A stretch of 64,000 bases of DNA from Acephala macrosclerotiorum. Taxonomy: Eukaryota; Ascomycota; Leotiomycetes; Helotiales; Mollisiaceae. The stretch lies in the NCBI GenBank assembly GCA_014904845.1, contig MU119328.1:1-64000 (forward strand), given 5' to 3'. The position numbers and the translations under genes are program-made. The notes beneath the pieces were generated by a model that was given only the letters and a program-made list of their open reading frames with translations, was not told the origin of the DNA and searched no databases. Numbering within the stretch: the stretch's first letter is position 1; each line of letters begins with the position of its first letter. Shown in pieces: positions 1 to 12,319 of this stretch.

Positions 1-579
1 CAAAAACTACGCATTGCTGGCCAACTACGCATTGCTGTCCCTCGCCCGATTACGTAAGGAATCAGGGCGAGATGTGCCAACCGAGCGATTACTTCGTACC
101 TCCGTACTCTTCTACCGAGTGTGTGGAAGTGAGCGAACGGTGTCTTGGCACTGAGACTCGGAATTGGCGTTTGGCACTGGAGGGAGTGAGGGGCCATACA
201 GGGCTTGGAGGCGTATCAGGTGTCTGTTCTCACCACTTTCACGAGTATTGGAAGGCATCGCAGAATGATAAATCACATTCACAATACCCCGTGATGGTCT
301 TGTGTTCACCTCTTTCATGACTCGGCTGGTCTCACATGCCCCAGGTTTCCGGACTCAGCAGGAACATCAGCCACCCGCAGCCTTGGTTCCGGGCCACGAG
401 GTCATTTTTCACAGTCATGCGACCTCTCCATCCTTCCTTCCACTCCGCCCTCTCCTTCCCCGGATTTCTCCAGACTCTTTTAGACCTTTAGACTTCATAT
501 CATGATCACGTAGAATTAGCATTCGCATTTGCATCCACTTCATTCTCCCTTCTTCATTCAACATTCAATTCTTTTCACA
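1..579. other. Intergenic sequence upstream of the GH78 gene
   Basis: I see no convincing gene here. At the window edge an 18-bp unit containing actacgcattgctg occurs twice in tandem (about 5-22 and 23-40). The stretch 420-575 is pyrimidine-rich, as is common just upstream of fungal start codons, and runs into the ATG at 580. Confidence 0.5.
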
Positions 580-3259
580 ATGTACCAATTATCCCGACTC
601 CTCGGCGCGTTCCTGTACCTTGCAGCTGCTGCACACGCTAAAATATCCGATGGAGGGGGAGCAGATTACGAGTCCTTGCCTCGCGATACGATTTTCCCCG
701 GTCCGTGGGAGAACAATATTAGAGCGCCGGTTAACAAGAGCCATATTGTGCCAGTCAAGATCTTTGCTTTCGAGGGGGAGACGCAGGGCGCCGAGACGGT
801 TCTGACAGGGGCGGATGCGCAGAGTGGGTTAACGTGGACGATTAGCCCTGGTGGCTTGATTACGTTTGAGTTTGGGGAGAATATTGCGGGCAGGTAAGTT
901 TAATCTCGGTATTGATTAATGGAGAGATGGAAGGAAGGGAAAGGATGAGGGCTGATGTGTTGGTGTTGATAGAGTTTGTTTCGAAGTCGAGAGCGTGAAA
1001 AATGATCCGTATCTTGTGCTATCGTATTCCGAGTCTCCTTTCTTTGCGGGGAGACAATGCGATGCGACAGGTGATCAGTTGGCGCAGGACATACCGTTGA
1101 GATATGATATTACGCATACAGGCAGGAATTGTGTGGGTGGTGGGTACAATCGAGGCGCGTATAAATACTTGACAGTATTTATGCCGATTGAGGACTTACC
1201 GACCGAGGGGGGCTACATGGTTCATGAAGACGAGGGGATCGAGAAGCCATCTGCGGACTCGCAGAACCTGCTGCAGAACGACAATGCTCAGAAGCCGATT
1301 GGGGAGCACAAGGGACATAAGGGACACAAGAATGAAACGGGAGAGCCTGCTGTTGCTATCTCTGCTCTTTGGGTCAACTGCACGGCCTTTCCCTCCATGC
1401 CAAATGGACGAGCATACACGGGATACTTCGACAGCTCCTCATCTTTGCTCAATCGCGTCTGGTACGCTGGAGCATGGACTTTGCAGCTGTCTACACTGGA
1501 TCCTCGAGAGGGTGGCTCACTCATCGACTTCAATCGAAACTTTGACCATAACAATTGCCCTCGAGGAGGCTGGTATAATAATTATACAATTGCGAATGGT
1601 ACGACTGTTACCACTGATGGTGCTAAGCGCGACCGTATGGTGTGGCCAGGAGACATGACCATTGCGGTGCCGGGCATTGCTGTTACGACTTATGATATGC
1701 TGGCTGTACGAAATGCTTTGAATACGATTTATGACCACCAGTATTGGGATGGGTCGATGCCATATGCTGGTCCACCAATGGGGGCGTTTGGGGAGTTTAG
1801 TGATACTTATCACTTGCATACTTTGATTGGAACGTATGAGTACGTTCTGTATTCGGGTGATTTGGACTGGCTGAAGGACAGATGGAATGCCTATCTCGTC
1901 GCTCTAGCCGTCAGCATCAATAAGGTCGACTCGAGTGGTTTGCTGCATGTATCCTCTGTCAATGACTGGATCCGGCCCGGCATGAGTGGCCATAACGTCG
2001 AAGCTTCGGCCCTTATGTACGAGGTATTGAGCAACAGTATTAAGATGGCCAAATGGCTTGGAAAGAGTACTAAGACTAGAGGCGAAGAGTGGTCATTTTC
2101 TCAATCTCGAATCCGAAAGGGCATTGCCGACATCCTCTGGTGCCCACAGGATGGAATGTATGCCGACAACATGGGTCGTCGTGGCTGCAGAGGCAATGAG
2201 AAGGTCCTTCCTCAAGATGGGAACAGCTGGGTTCTTATCTCAGAAGTTTTTGGCGATAAGGAGCAGGCTTATAATGTCTCTGAAAACTTGCGCAAGCGTT
2301 GGATCAAGTACGGTGCTCCGGCTGTTGAGTTTCCAAACGTCATCTCACCATTCGCTTCTTCATTCGAACTTCTCGGCCACGCTGCTGCCGGCAATCACGA
2401 CGCAGCAGTCGAGTTAATCGAGCTCATGTGGGGCTACATGCTTGATGGGCCGGGAATGACCAACTCCACCCTGATCGAAGGCTACAGGACAGATGGCTAC
2501 GTCCAATACCCAGCCTACTGGTCCGCAGCTCGCAACTCCCACGCTCACGGCTGGGCAGCTGGTCCCACCACAGTCCTCACACAAGGCATCCTCGGTATCA
2601 AGCTCCTCACTCCAATGGGTAAGACTTGGGAAATTGAACCACATCTCACGAAATGGCTCAGCTACGCACAAGGAGGATTCGCTACCAAGCTTGGCAAGTT
2701 CGAAGTCGTAGTCGCCAGGATGAGGAGCATCAGCACTGGTCGTAAGATCGAGGCTTTGAACGTCACGTACCCAGCTGGAACGATGGGTCTCGTGAAATGG
2801 GGTGGTAAAGCACAATTCAGATCCGAAGGCATGGGAATAAGTCTCAGCTATTACCGCTACATCGACCCAGTAACTCTCGCTGAGCAGGAATGGCAAGCGT
2901 GGAGTACAGGAGGTGCCAGAGATTTCGTCAAAGATGATACGTTCGTCAAGCCAGTTCCGGAAGAGAGACCAGAAGGTGTGGTGGATTGGGAGAAGTTGGA
3001 GGAGAATTATGTGCTGGAGGAGATGAGGTTTAATTCTTTTGTTCCGAATGGTGGGGTGGGGAGTGTGTATTTGGATGAGGAGATGGAGGGAGGGGCGCAG
3101 TTGGAGATGTTGAGGGAGGCCAGGAAGATCAAGAATCAAGTATTTGGTCGAGTAGATGGGTGGGAGCAAGAGAGGAAGAAGAAGAAGGTGGTAGACGAGA
3201 TGAAAGAGAAAGGTGAGAGGGAGCATGCATATGGGAGAGGAGAGCTGAAGAAGAGGTAG
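580..3259 (+). CDS. Secreted GH78-like alpha-L-rhamnosidase (six-hairpin glycosidase)
   Basis: The protein is about 866 aa, joined from 580..893 and 973..3259. The intron has GTAAGT and AG ends, and the frame continues across it in phase 2. I chose the ATG at 580 because it begins a hydrophobic signal peptide (MYQLSRLLGAFLYLAAAAHA); an in-frame ATG at 529 would bury that signal. The central region (about residues 200-650) looks like the alpha/alpha six-hairpin fold. Around residue 323 it has KRDRMVWPGDM, which matches the acidic RxDRxxWxGD block of GH78, where the catalytic acid lies. GH78 enzymes release terminal rhamnose from plant pectins and glycosides outside the cell. The last ~45 residues are strongly charged (runs of K, R and E), which is unusual for a secreted hydrolase. 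The family call is solid; substrate specificity is inferred. Confidence 0.85.
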
Positions 3260-4335
3260 AGTAGAGGAGCATTGGCATTGGCATGTAGATCGCGCAGACC
3301 ACAACACATATACTGTCGCTAGCATCTGGGTAGCATGGCATTCAGGGTACTTCGGGTTGCATTGGTAGCAGAAATACGATTGTATCAACAAGAGATATCT
3401 GCTGTACCGAGTATACGTGTGGAAAATATCTCTCTCAGCTTGACTGATGAAGGACTCAATCGCCTCCTTTTGATCGAGCATCCTCCAATGGATTTGTTCC
3501 CAGCCAGCAAAACAACCTGTGCACAACGGTTTCGTCAATGAAAACTACCTAGGAATCGTTCGCATATCGGAAACCGTTGCAAACCACCTGTTGATGTGCA
3601 ACAAAATCCAATTCGAGGCCGAACTTTTCGACTGAGGGGCTAGGGTGGGGCGGAGCGGAGTGGAGCGGAATCGTAAGGGGATGATGTCAAATGTCCGATT
3701 CACTGCTGTATTACCAGTCGAACGTCAACCTTCTAGAGTCGGACCATTCGGATATGAATGCCCACGTCGTTGGATTCTTGTGGACTTGCAACCAACAGTC
3801 CCAACTCAGCGGGGAATGCTCACGTGATGCAGTCCAACTCTGGAAGGGGGAAACTCAAACGCTTTGGATTAGGAGATATTGACTATGTGATATAAAGCAT
3901 TCATTTTCAGATTATTCCCCCCATTTTTTAACAGCACCCTACGATCTAAAAGTAGGAGGATGGTGTTTGAGACATGCTGCATAAATACCCGAAAGCGGCT
4001 AGTGTAGCACAAAGTTATGCAGCAAAATCTCTACAACAACGACGGTCCTTCATGCTTAAGCTTCACCTCTATCAACAAATCCAAAATGTCGTCCAAACAT
4101 CATTCCGATTCATCGTCTCATCACGAGGCTCATCATCCGCAATGCTGCCGAGATCCTGCGTCTATATCCGGCAGAAGACATCTCGCTGTCAGAATCACCT
4201 GATTCTCCTCAACCTGGCCTGATTTCACCTTCGATCTGATATAACACGGCATTGAATCCTGCCTAAAGCCTCGCAATGTGCCGAAGTACATAGTACAAAA
4301 ACCCCCATCATCATCCACCTTGGAGCAGATAAAGC
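3260..4335. other. Intergenic, no gene recognised
   Basis: This is the spacer between the GH78 and fumarate reductase genes, which both lie on the plus strand. Only short ORFs without recognisable protein features occur. Around 3640-3675 there is a purine-rich low-complexity run built on ggagcgg. The promoter of the fumarate reductase gene should lie in its right part, but I see no distinctive element. Confidence 0.5.
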
Positions 4336-5874
4336 ATGAGCAGAAGAAGGGTATTTCTGCTGATTTCGATTTCCCTGTTCATCGGTCTTACGTCGATGCT
4401 CTTACGACATCTTGTCTCATCACCAACTTCTAAGCTCGGATTATTTTCAACGATGTCGACTTCCACCACCGCGAAAGAGAAGGGTGTGATAGTCGTGGGC
4501 TCAGGCCTCGCTGGCTTGACTGCTGCTTCAACTTTGGTTTCCCACGGCATCCGCGTTCAAATGCTGGAGCGAGCCGCCAAGCCAGGAGGGAACAGCATGA
4601 AAGCTTCATCCGGAATCAATGGTGCACCGACGAAATACCAACCTGGTCCTCCGTTCTCGGATACGTTCTTTCATGCTGATACAATCAAATCAGCCGGATC
4701 TGTCTTCAACACCATGAGGAAGGAGAGGGAAAGTTTGATCGATACGTTGACGAATCGGAGTGCGGAGGCAATTGAGTGGTTGACGAAAGAGAAGGGAGTG
4801 GATTTGAGTGTCGTCGCCCAGCTCGGAGGTCACAGCTTTCCGCGTACGCACAGAGGGGCGGGGAAGACACCTCCCGGTGCAAGCCTAGTCACGACTCTCC
4901 TCACCTCACTCAAGACATCCCCACTTTTCACGCTCGATACATCATGTACCGTCACTAAGGTCCTCAAACCCTCTTCAACGGTCACTGGCGTTGAGTACGT
5001 TTGCGGTGAAGAGAAAGAGAAGAAAGAAGCCCATGGACCAGTGATCTTCGCAACAGGCGGCTTCGCAGGAGATGCTCACGGCATGCTAGCAAAGTATCGG
5101 CCTGATCTTGCAGGATTCCCATCGACGAATGATCCCAGACCTGGATCTCAAGATCTCTTAACTGCGATCGGAGCTCAGCTGCTGGATATGGAGCAAGTGC
5201 AAGTCCATCCCACCTCTTTCATCGACTCTGCCAACCCCAGCAGTCCTGTGAAATTCCTTGCTGCTGAATTGTTAAGGGGTGAAGGTGGCATTCTACTTTT
5301 CGAAGGGAAACGCTTCGTCAACGAAATGGAGACGCGAAAAGTAGTCACAGAAGCAATCACCAAGCTTCCAGAGATCAAGGTGCAGGATGTGAAGCAATGG
5401 AAAGTTCAACTCGTTCTCGACGAAGGCGTCTATAAAAACGCAAGCTCACATATCGATTTCTACCTATGGAAGAAACTTATGCGGAAGACTACTATCAAGG
5501 ATTTGGGTCCTGTCGCTCTTGCAAGTCTCAAAGATTATGCTTCTGGAGCAGCAGGGCATAGCACCGATTTGTTCGGCAGGGAATCATTCGGGCATTGGGA
5601 ATTGCACGATGTGGATGAAGATTGTATAGTTTACGTCGGGATTGTGACGCCGGCGGTACATTTCACGATGGGTGGGGCTTTGATTTCTGCGAAGGGGGAG
5701 GTTCTGGATGAGAGTGGAAAGGGGATTGGGGGTGTTTGGGCTGCGGGCGAGGTTTCAGGTGGTGTGCACGGAGAGAATAGACTGGGAGGGTCCAGTCTCT
5801 TAGAATGTGTGGTATTTGGAAGGATCGCTGGAGATTCGGCTGCTGAATATATGGCTAGTGAAGATGGGAAGTAG
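4336..5874 (+). CDS. OSM1: Soluble FAD-dependent fumarate reductase, Osm1/Frd1 type
   Basis: A single exon encodes 512 aa. Residues 55-60 (GSGLAG) within VIVVGSGLAGL form the Rossmann FAD-binding loop, followed by ERAAKPGGNSMKASSGINGA, a signature of the Osm1/Frd1 flavoproteins. Further along are the HPTSF and RGEGG blocks and the C-terminal AAGEVSGGVHGENRLGGSS, which covers the FAD and substrate site. These enzymes reduce fumarate to succinate and help reoxidise FADH2 or NADH under low oxygen. The N-terminus carries a hydrophobic anchor (about residues 6-24), and a second in-frame Met lies at residue 40 (ATG at 4453), just before the catalytic domain. Yeast Osm1 is known to be sent to two compartments from alternative starts, so two starts here could do the same; that is inference. 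No C-terminal cytochrome b5 domain is present. The gene appears intact. Confidence 0.9.
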   Translation: MSRRRVFLLISISLFIGLTSMLLRHLVSSPTSKLGLFSTMSTSTTAKEKGVIVVGSGLAGLTAASTLVSHGIRVQMLERAAKPGGNSMKASSGINGAPTKYQPGPPFSDTFFHADTIKSAGSVFNTMRKERESLIDTLTNRSAEAIEWLTKEKGVDLSVVAQLGGHSFPRTHRGAGKTPPGASLVTTLLTSLKTSPLFTLDTSCTVTKVLKPSSTVTGVEYVCGEEKEKKEAHGPVIFATGGFAGDAHGMLAKYRPDLAGFPSTNDPRPGSQDLLTAIGAQLLDMEQVQVHPTSFIDSANPSSPVKFLAAELLRGEGGILLFEGKRFVNEMETRKVVTEAITKLPEIKVQDVKQWKVQLVLDEGVYKNASSHIDFYLWKKLMRKTTIKDLGPVALASLKDYASGAAGHSTDLFGRESFGHWELHDVDEDCIVYVGIVTPAVHFTMGGALISAKGEVLDESGKGIGGVWAAGEVSGGVHGENRLGGSSLLECVVFGRIAGDSAAEYMASEDGK

Positions 5875-5987
5875 TTACAAAGACCTAACTCAATTGTTCT
5901 TGCATGATTTCCTATTCCTGTCTATTCTTTTGCTTGCGCAAGCCCTCTTTCCTTTCCTTTCCTCTACCAAATCTAGCTCTTCAGCAA

Positions 5988-8588
5988 TCAGTTGTAGAGG
6001 TCCTCTTCTTCTTCGTCCTCAATTCCGCTATCACCCGAGACACCCAAGCCCGATAGAAGAACCTTCCCACATCTTGAGCAAGCCATATGTTTACGTGCCA
6101 AGTCGGTATCATCGATTGTATGCCCCTTTCCTTCTCGGGGGCAAGCAGGATGAGTCTGGAAGTGTTGGTCGAGGTTTCTTTGACGCGAGTATTTGTTTGG
6201 ACAGACGGGGCATTGGAATTTTTCTTGCTAGGTCGCTGGCTCATTTGAGGACTCTTCCATGTTGTTAATGTTAGCTCTTGCGCTCCGTCTCGTCGACCGC
6301 CTCCTCCTCTTGGTTGGTGGCTCTTCTGCTAAGCTATCGACGTCGCTGACGATGTTCAAGCGAGAAATTGCAGGATTGGGTGCCTGGCCTTCATGGTTTT
6401 GTTCAGAATGGTCCCTGCCGCCTTTTCTTGGTGGCAAACCTTCGCCATCATGATCTAGTTGGCCATGTTAGTAGTCATCTTCGAATTTCGGAGGGTGAGT
6501 TTTTCGTGCCTTTCTTGTGTCTCAGAAGACTATTTAGGTGGTGGTACTCGTTCCCACAGACATCACATGTCAGGGGAGGATCGTAACGCTGTACCACCGA
6601 TTTTCCCCTGCTGATTTGCTTCGGACTATCGTCATTTAGCCTCTGATTTGAGATTTCCTCTCTACATTCGTCAATTACCTGTAGTCTTCGCCCTAGAGCC
6701 TGTAGTTGTAGTTTCAATGCAATTTTTTAGTTGGTGTAAGAAGAGCAATCTCTTCGATGCAAAGAAACCTGAGCAAATCGGGCAGCGAGAACAAGCATCT
6801 GTAAAGCACTGTCAATCACAGTTCCCGTATACCATTCCTACGTCACTTATTCATCCTTTCGTGTATGTCGCAACTCGTTTGCTGCTTGAACCTCTGATTG
6901 CAAGTCCGACATCGAATCGTTAATGCCGTTTTCCTAGATCCTTCATTCCCTTTGGCCGGAACATTTGGTGGTTGAGACTGATCTCATGTGGAAGACTCAG
7001 CATAGTCCTCTATCTCGCTCGAATCCGTCAACAAGTTTCGCGGATCCCCCTCTAAGTTTGGGCTGTGTGTGACTGTTGTTTCTGACTTCGGATCCAGCAA
7101 GAACTTCCGTGATATGACTTTGTCTTGCGTTTCAGGACCGGCTCTGACGAAATTGTTTGTCTCAATGATAGCATCGCTCTCCAAAGACAATACGACCTTT
7201 CTCTTATACACGGTCAGTTGCGCCAGCCGCCAGTTTCCGCTCGCATCCCTGCTGTCGCATCTCTTGTCAAGTCGCCCTGATCATGTGATGTCCCAGGCGG
7301 GTAGACCTCGAATTTGAAGACCTGATCAGTGACGATCGTAGCTGCCTTGAATTGCAGTGCGATTTCAAACAGTTTCTTCAAGCGGGAGCGAATAACTTCT
7401 GATACGAATAAGTCGTGGGTCCAAACTCCCTTCCAATGATCTTCAGCGGGGAGGAACATAGGGCCCAGAGTAACCAGAAAGTCGCGAACAAATCTCGACT
7501 GCCTTTCGGGGTATCTCATGATCATTGAATCTTTTATTCTTGATCAGAGCAGTGTACGCGTCTAATTCCAGGTCATGAAGCTTCGTCGCCCCATCTGTAC
7601 ATCACGGTCAACCCGGATTTCAGGAAGCAACGCTGCAACGACTGACCTCGTCTCAGGATTGATTCTCTATACTCTTCAAGTAATGAGACATCCTGGCTGT
7701 CAAATCTAGATTGCCTATCCTCAAATGTTGGAAAGTCCGACTCGAAGACCCAGTGTTGAAGGGCAGCCACACAAAAGCTTCTCAATACCACCCCGGTACT
7801 GCACATTGAAATGCTTTCCCTCAATCGACCCATGGTGTCTGGGGGCTGAGAGTCCTTTTTGAGCAGTATTCGAGTCAGATCGAGTAGACGTGTACTTTCC
7901 CACCCAGGTACAGTGAGAGTCGCGCTCGTGTCGAAACCGTCCATCAGCGACTCCAGTCCAATACCAACCGCTTCCATCGCTTGATCGATGACTCGCTCGT
8001 CAATCGTAGTGTTCTGGCCGACCTCTTGTTGTTTCTCTAGTTCCATAACCTTGTGATGGAGTGCCCAGATGGTGCAATCTTTAAGTAGTTCGTATCGCAG
8101 CGAGTTTTTTCCATCTTGATCTTCTTGTCGTTGTTGGATGAGACGATTATTTTCTGCTTCGAGCTTCTCCTGCTTCTCGATTGATTCGCCCATGCGCTCA
8201 TAGAAACTCTTCAACGCCTTGCGAAGGTTTGCGATCTCTACATTCTTTTCTTCGATCTTTTTCCTAAGGCGATTCTCGAGTGACGACGCGGGCCGGGATG
8301 ATGTTTCCGATATTGCTGGATGGCTCCAACGTCGCCAATACCTGGGCCGCGATTGCGATCGCGGTAGGAGAGGGTGTGTGTCGTCGCAATCGGGAATGCA
8401 ATCGCGCTGGTATGGTCCAATCTAGCTTGATCTTCCACTTGTGTGCAATTCGAAGGACGAGTGGTTGGCACCTCGGTAAAGTTGTTCGGATGATCTTCTC
8501 CTTCGGAAGGGAGGCTTGCCAGTGGCGAGCTACCTCCTCTGAGAAAATCGATGTACGTGGTGTCCAAGTGGAGTGTTTGTCTTCCCAT
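5988..8588 (-). CDS. Multi-exon C2H2 zinc-finger/coiled-coil protein, copy A (probably frameshifted)
   Basis: The gene is read from about 8588 down to a TGA at 5990..5988. The N-terminal part (8270-8000) is a Lys/Glu-rich coiled coil. Next is a helical domain with GVVLRSFCVAALQHWVFESD (about 7790-7730), clearly homologous to copy B. An intron with GTCAGT and CAG ends follows near 7645-7596. The C-terminal half holds five short Cys/His fingers, several on separate exons: RCRTC...H (~6900), CPICSGFF...H (~6780), LTCDVCGNEYH (~6570), FQCPVCPNKY...HFQTH (~6195) and ACSRCG (~6085). Each has a partner in the same order in copy B. One break is visible: near 7460-7480 the homology to copy B continues in a different frame (a 1-nt shift). 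A TAG lies in the finger-4 frame at the end of an upstream ORF and may be a splice acceptor (ACCTAG). Function is unknown; nuclear nucleic-acid binding is plausible from the fingers and a KRRRRS cluster. Exon ends are approximate. Confidence 0.55.
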
Positions 8589-9191
8589 TCCCTGCGGAGA
8601 GCCTCATGCTCTCAGACCTACATTTGTGACTATTGCTTTTTCTGCAGTGGGAATTTTCAAAAAGAAATCTAAGACAAGGGCGCAGTTCATATGAGTTGGC
8701 GGCTTGACCTTAGAAGGCAGCCCCTGCAGCGCTTTGCCGTCACTCGGATGGCTTCCCGAGATCCGTCTGTTCCTCACAGGACCGCGCCGGCCAAGATGGC
8801 TGGTGTATCTCGTTAGCCAGCGTCGTGCCGTCGGGATTCAGCCCTAGTACGAGTTTCAGAAATGTCACGGGGAGCAGCTTTCATCTGCCCTGTGAATACA
8901 TCGTCATCATGCCATTAATTGGACTTCAGCGAATGCCAGAGCTGCCCGGCTACGAGAATAGCTTTCTTTTTGACCAGAAAACATGTCTCAACACGTGATT
9001 GAAACTATTTCCTAATTCATACCAGCTACAAATTTTAGTTTAATATTGACTTTTTGAATTAGGAAATACCAGAGTTTACTCCTATTTGAATTGTTTTGAA
9101 AAAATTTCAAATGAAGGAAAGACGTTGCAGTGATTATTTCCCGATTCTCAACCACCAATTCACACCGCGTTCCTTTGATCTCATCATTCCG
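8589..9191. other. Spacer between the two zinc-finger paralogues
   Basis: I recognise no gene. The stretch 8990-9120 is AT-rich and includes the sequence attaggaaat with a near-inverse copy nearby. The downstream end of copy B and the upstream region of copy A share this spacer, since both are on the minus strand. Confidence 0.45.
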
Positions 9192-12100
9192 TCAAAAAAT
9201 CGAAGCACTCGCATTCCTTTGCTCAATAACAGATGCATCTCCTCCATTATCGAGTACATGGCGCTGTCGAGACGTCGGTCTCTCATTCGTTCGGGTGTCC
9301 TTCCCCACTTGTGTCTCAAGCTTTCGAACCAACCGCTTTCCACACACCTGGCAGGTCGCCTCCGCCTTATCTGGTGTCAGCTTGGTCTGATTTGGGACGT
9401 GACCAGTGCCGGTTTGGAGGCACAGTGGATGGCTGTTGAAATGATCGTCACGACCGAGGACGCTGTAAAGCACCTTGGGGCAGACAGGGCATTTGAAGTT
9501 GTCTTTCGGATCGTGTGGACTATGGATGTCCTGTTCATGTTTCTTCTGAGTCGCGGAATTTCCAAGGGAGTCTTTGGCAGGAGCTTCTTTTCCATCGCCA
9601 GTATTCCTTCTAGATCTTCCTCCATGCACAGCTGTGTTAGCTGATTTAGGAGAATCTTTAATGATGGTCACATGATCTGACAACATATGCTTCTCAAGAG
9701 CTTTACCATGGTAAAATACTCGATCGCATTCGCTGCATACGTAATTCTTTGCGTGTTGGTCTTTATTGGTTTTTAGTATTGCACGTCTACATGTTTCTGA
9801 TCGCGTCACTTACTCGTCTTTATTTTCTTCCTTGGGGAAAGGTGACTATCCGACAAGTCGTCACATTCATGAGAATGATCAAAGGCGTCAGAGTCGTTAA
9901 CAGTAAAAATTGATGCCTTTCTTTTCCCTCGCTTCTCGTCATCTTTTCCAGAGCTTTGCTGAGCATGCTCTATCTTCTGGTGTCTTCGAAGGTCAACTGG
10001 TTCTGCGAAAAAGATGCTGCATTCTAGGCATTGAGAGCACTCGTCTGAGCTTTGTTAGTTTTGTATGAGATTGGGAATGACAATTGGTCACGCACTGTCT
10101 TTCTTATGTTTCGTCAGACTCCGTTTGACCTTGAAACCCCTCTGGCAAACCTGGCATTTGAATGGAAGATCATCATCGTTCTTTTGAGCACTTGTCACAG
10201 GACTGGTTGATACCGGAGATAATGCCTTGGCAGGCTGTGATGCTTGCCGCTCGCCATCGCTTAAAGACAACCTGTTTTCATCATTTAACCCTTCGTTATC
10301 GAGGTCGACTGCTAGTTCTTCTGGTGACGGAACACTGTCCAGATTTTTAATGCGTATGCACTTGGTATAAAGTGGCGTGCCACTTCTAGTGAAGATTGCT
10401 TTATCGATGAAGTTGCGAGATTGGACAAGAGCATCTGCCATCAAATCACGAGGTACTGAAGCTTTCCCGGGATGGATGTGGAATGATGCCAACTCATAGA
10501 AGTCATCCTGAGCTTGGATGTTGGTCATTGGCATGGAGCCGGTATTGGCGACCTGAAAATCCATTGCGGGGTTGCGCTTAGTTGACCCTGGCATGTTGAC
10601 AACGAAGTCGAAAATTTGGTCGGTGGTGATAGTGGCTGCTTTGAGACGAAGCGCTCCCTCAAATATTTCTGTCATTCGAAACCTTCGGTCTGCCCATACT
10701 ATCTTCGCTTCTCCCCAGGTTTCGAAACCTTCTTGTTGAGTCCCATTAACATCAGCTGGGAAGAATGGAGCCAGTGCGCGTGACAGACGAACAGCGAGGT
10801 CTTCTGCTTTCTTTGGAACTATCTTCTGCTGGAAGTGATCCTCGTTGATCAATTTGTTGTATGCAGCGAGCTCAATATTTCGAAGTCTCGTCCATCCATC
10901 TAGAACGGTCAGCACATGAGGCCTACTCGTCCTGGAAGAACACAATTACCATGCGCCATGACCGCTTCACGATATGCTTGCAACAGGCGTACATTATTCG
11001 GAACGAAGTTGGGGAAGTTCGAGTTGAAGACCCACTCCCCAATTGCAGAAACACAGAAAGCCCTCAACACTGGTCCGGCACCGAACTTTGCTGCACTCTG
11101 CTTCAAACGTGTGGTGCGATCTGCAGAGCTCTCCAAATTTCCTTGTCCGAAGATTGAACGAACGAGGCAACCAAGATCACCGTTTTCTTCGATTTTCGGT
11201 ACCATCAAGGGCTGAGTAAGATCATGTCCATTCAACATGAACTCAAGATCATCTGCTATCCGGTCGAGAGCTTCGTCCACGACTCCGTGTTCGATCGAAA
11301 CTTTGTGGAGGGCGTCTCGTCCAGCGAAGCTATGAAGCTTTTGCATCTTCATCAGTCGCTGAGTGAGATCCCAGATGTCGTGATTCTTCTTGAACAGTGT
11401 AGATTCCAATGGATCCTTTCCAGCTTGCTCTCGTTCTTGTTGCGCAACTTCCAAGAGCGAGTTCTCAGCACGAATATTCGCTTCCATAGCCTTCAGTCGT
11501 GATTCTCGAGTATGAGCAGCTTCCGCTTCTGCCTGCCACTGCGCACGCAGAATTCCGATTTGTACATCCTTCTGCTTCAACACTGCCTGCAGTCGCTCTA
11601 TTTGCGGGGCAAGTTGATCCGATGGCCTCTGGGTATTTGACATCTGGGTACTCGTTATCTTTGCGATTTTCTGGCTCGCAGATGTAGTATTTGGCCGATG
11701 TGCTGTTTCCTCATCTGATTTAGGTCTCTCCGCAGTTGATTTTGTTGAATGGCTCGATTTTGCTTGCGGAACTGGCTTTCCGAAGCACCGACTGGTAGCT
11801 GGCCCATTCTCTGTTCGAGCTTTCGTGTCATGAAGCTATCATTTCTTAGCTCCAGCCCATTTCGAATGTGTGAGTCAATTAACTCACTTGTTCTTCATTG
11901 CCAGGATGCATGACTGAATCAGGAGTTCTAGTTGCTGAACCTCCCTCCAGTGTCTTGGACATGACCGGTCGTTGTACCTGCTTCCTCTTCTCTCCGGGCT
12001 GGAACATATCACTATAAGTACTAATCGCTTCTTTGAAAGCGTCACGATGCTCAGCGACAAAGTTTCGAAAGCAGCTTGAACCTTTGGCTAGTATCTGATT

Positions 12101-12319
12101 CGCAAGTAACTGCTCCGAACCGAGATCTTGAGAGCGAACCAATTTGGCCTTGATGGAGCTTAAGGTGAACTCATGGTCATCTCCAACGTTCGATTTTGTG
12201 ATGTTTCTGAGTTGGCCCACAACTGTGTCGTCGAAATCTAACTTGCGTTTTTTGCAAACGTCGACCCATGCCACAAGTCCCACCAGCTCAGAATCGTGTC
12301 ATTTTCTAACGCCTGCCAT
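9192..12319 (-). CDS. Multi-exon C2H2 zinc-finger/coiled-coil protein, copy B
   Basis: Exons read by eye are about 12298..11888, 11835..10950, 10899..10096 and 10044..~9814, then a last exon ending at 9192. The first three introns have GT-AG ends and keep frame. The N-terminal part contains CKKRKLDFDDTVV, then a coiled coil from about 11640, then GPVLRAFCVSAIGEWVFNS, homologous to copy A. The C-terminal half carries five fingers: FKCQVCQRGF...HKK, CSQCLECSIFF...HQKIEH, YVCSECDRVF...HMLSDH, FKCPVCPKVLY...HFNSH and ATCQVCGK. The join between fingers 2 and 3 is off by one nucleotide with the obvious splice sites (GTAAGT at 9813, AG at 9747), so a frameshift or other splice site is possible. An ATG at 12319 starts MAGVRK and then hits TGA at 12301..12299 in the same frame that continues into coding-like sequence. 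I do not recognise the family. A DNA- or RNA-binding role is inferred only from the fingers. Confidence 0.6.

Noticed and set aside
2414..3538. 374-codon minus-strand ORF
   Set aside because: It lies antisense across the GH78 exon and runs past its end; it is Leu/Pro/Ser-rich without motifs.
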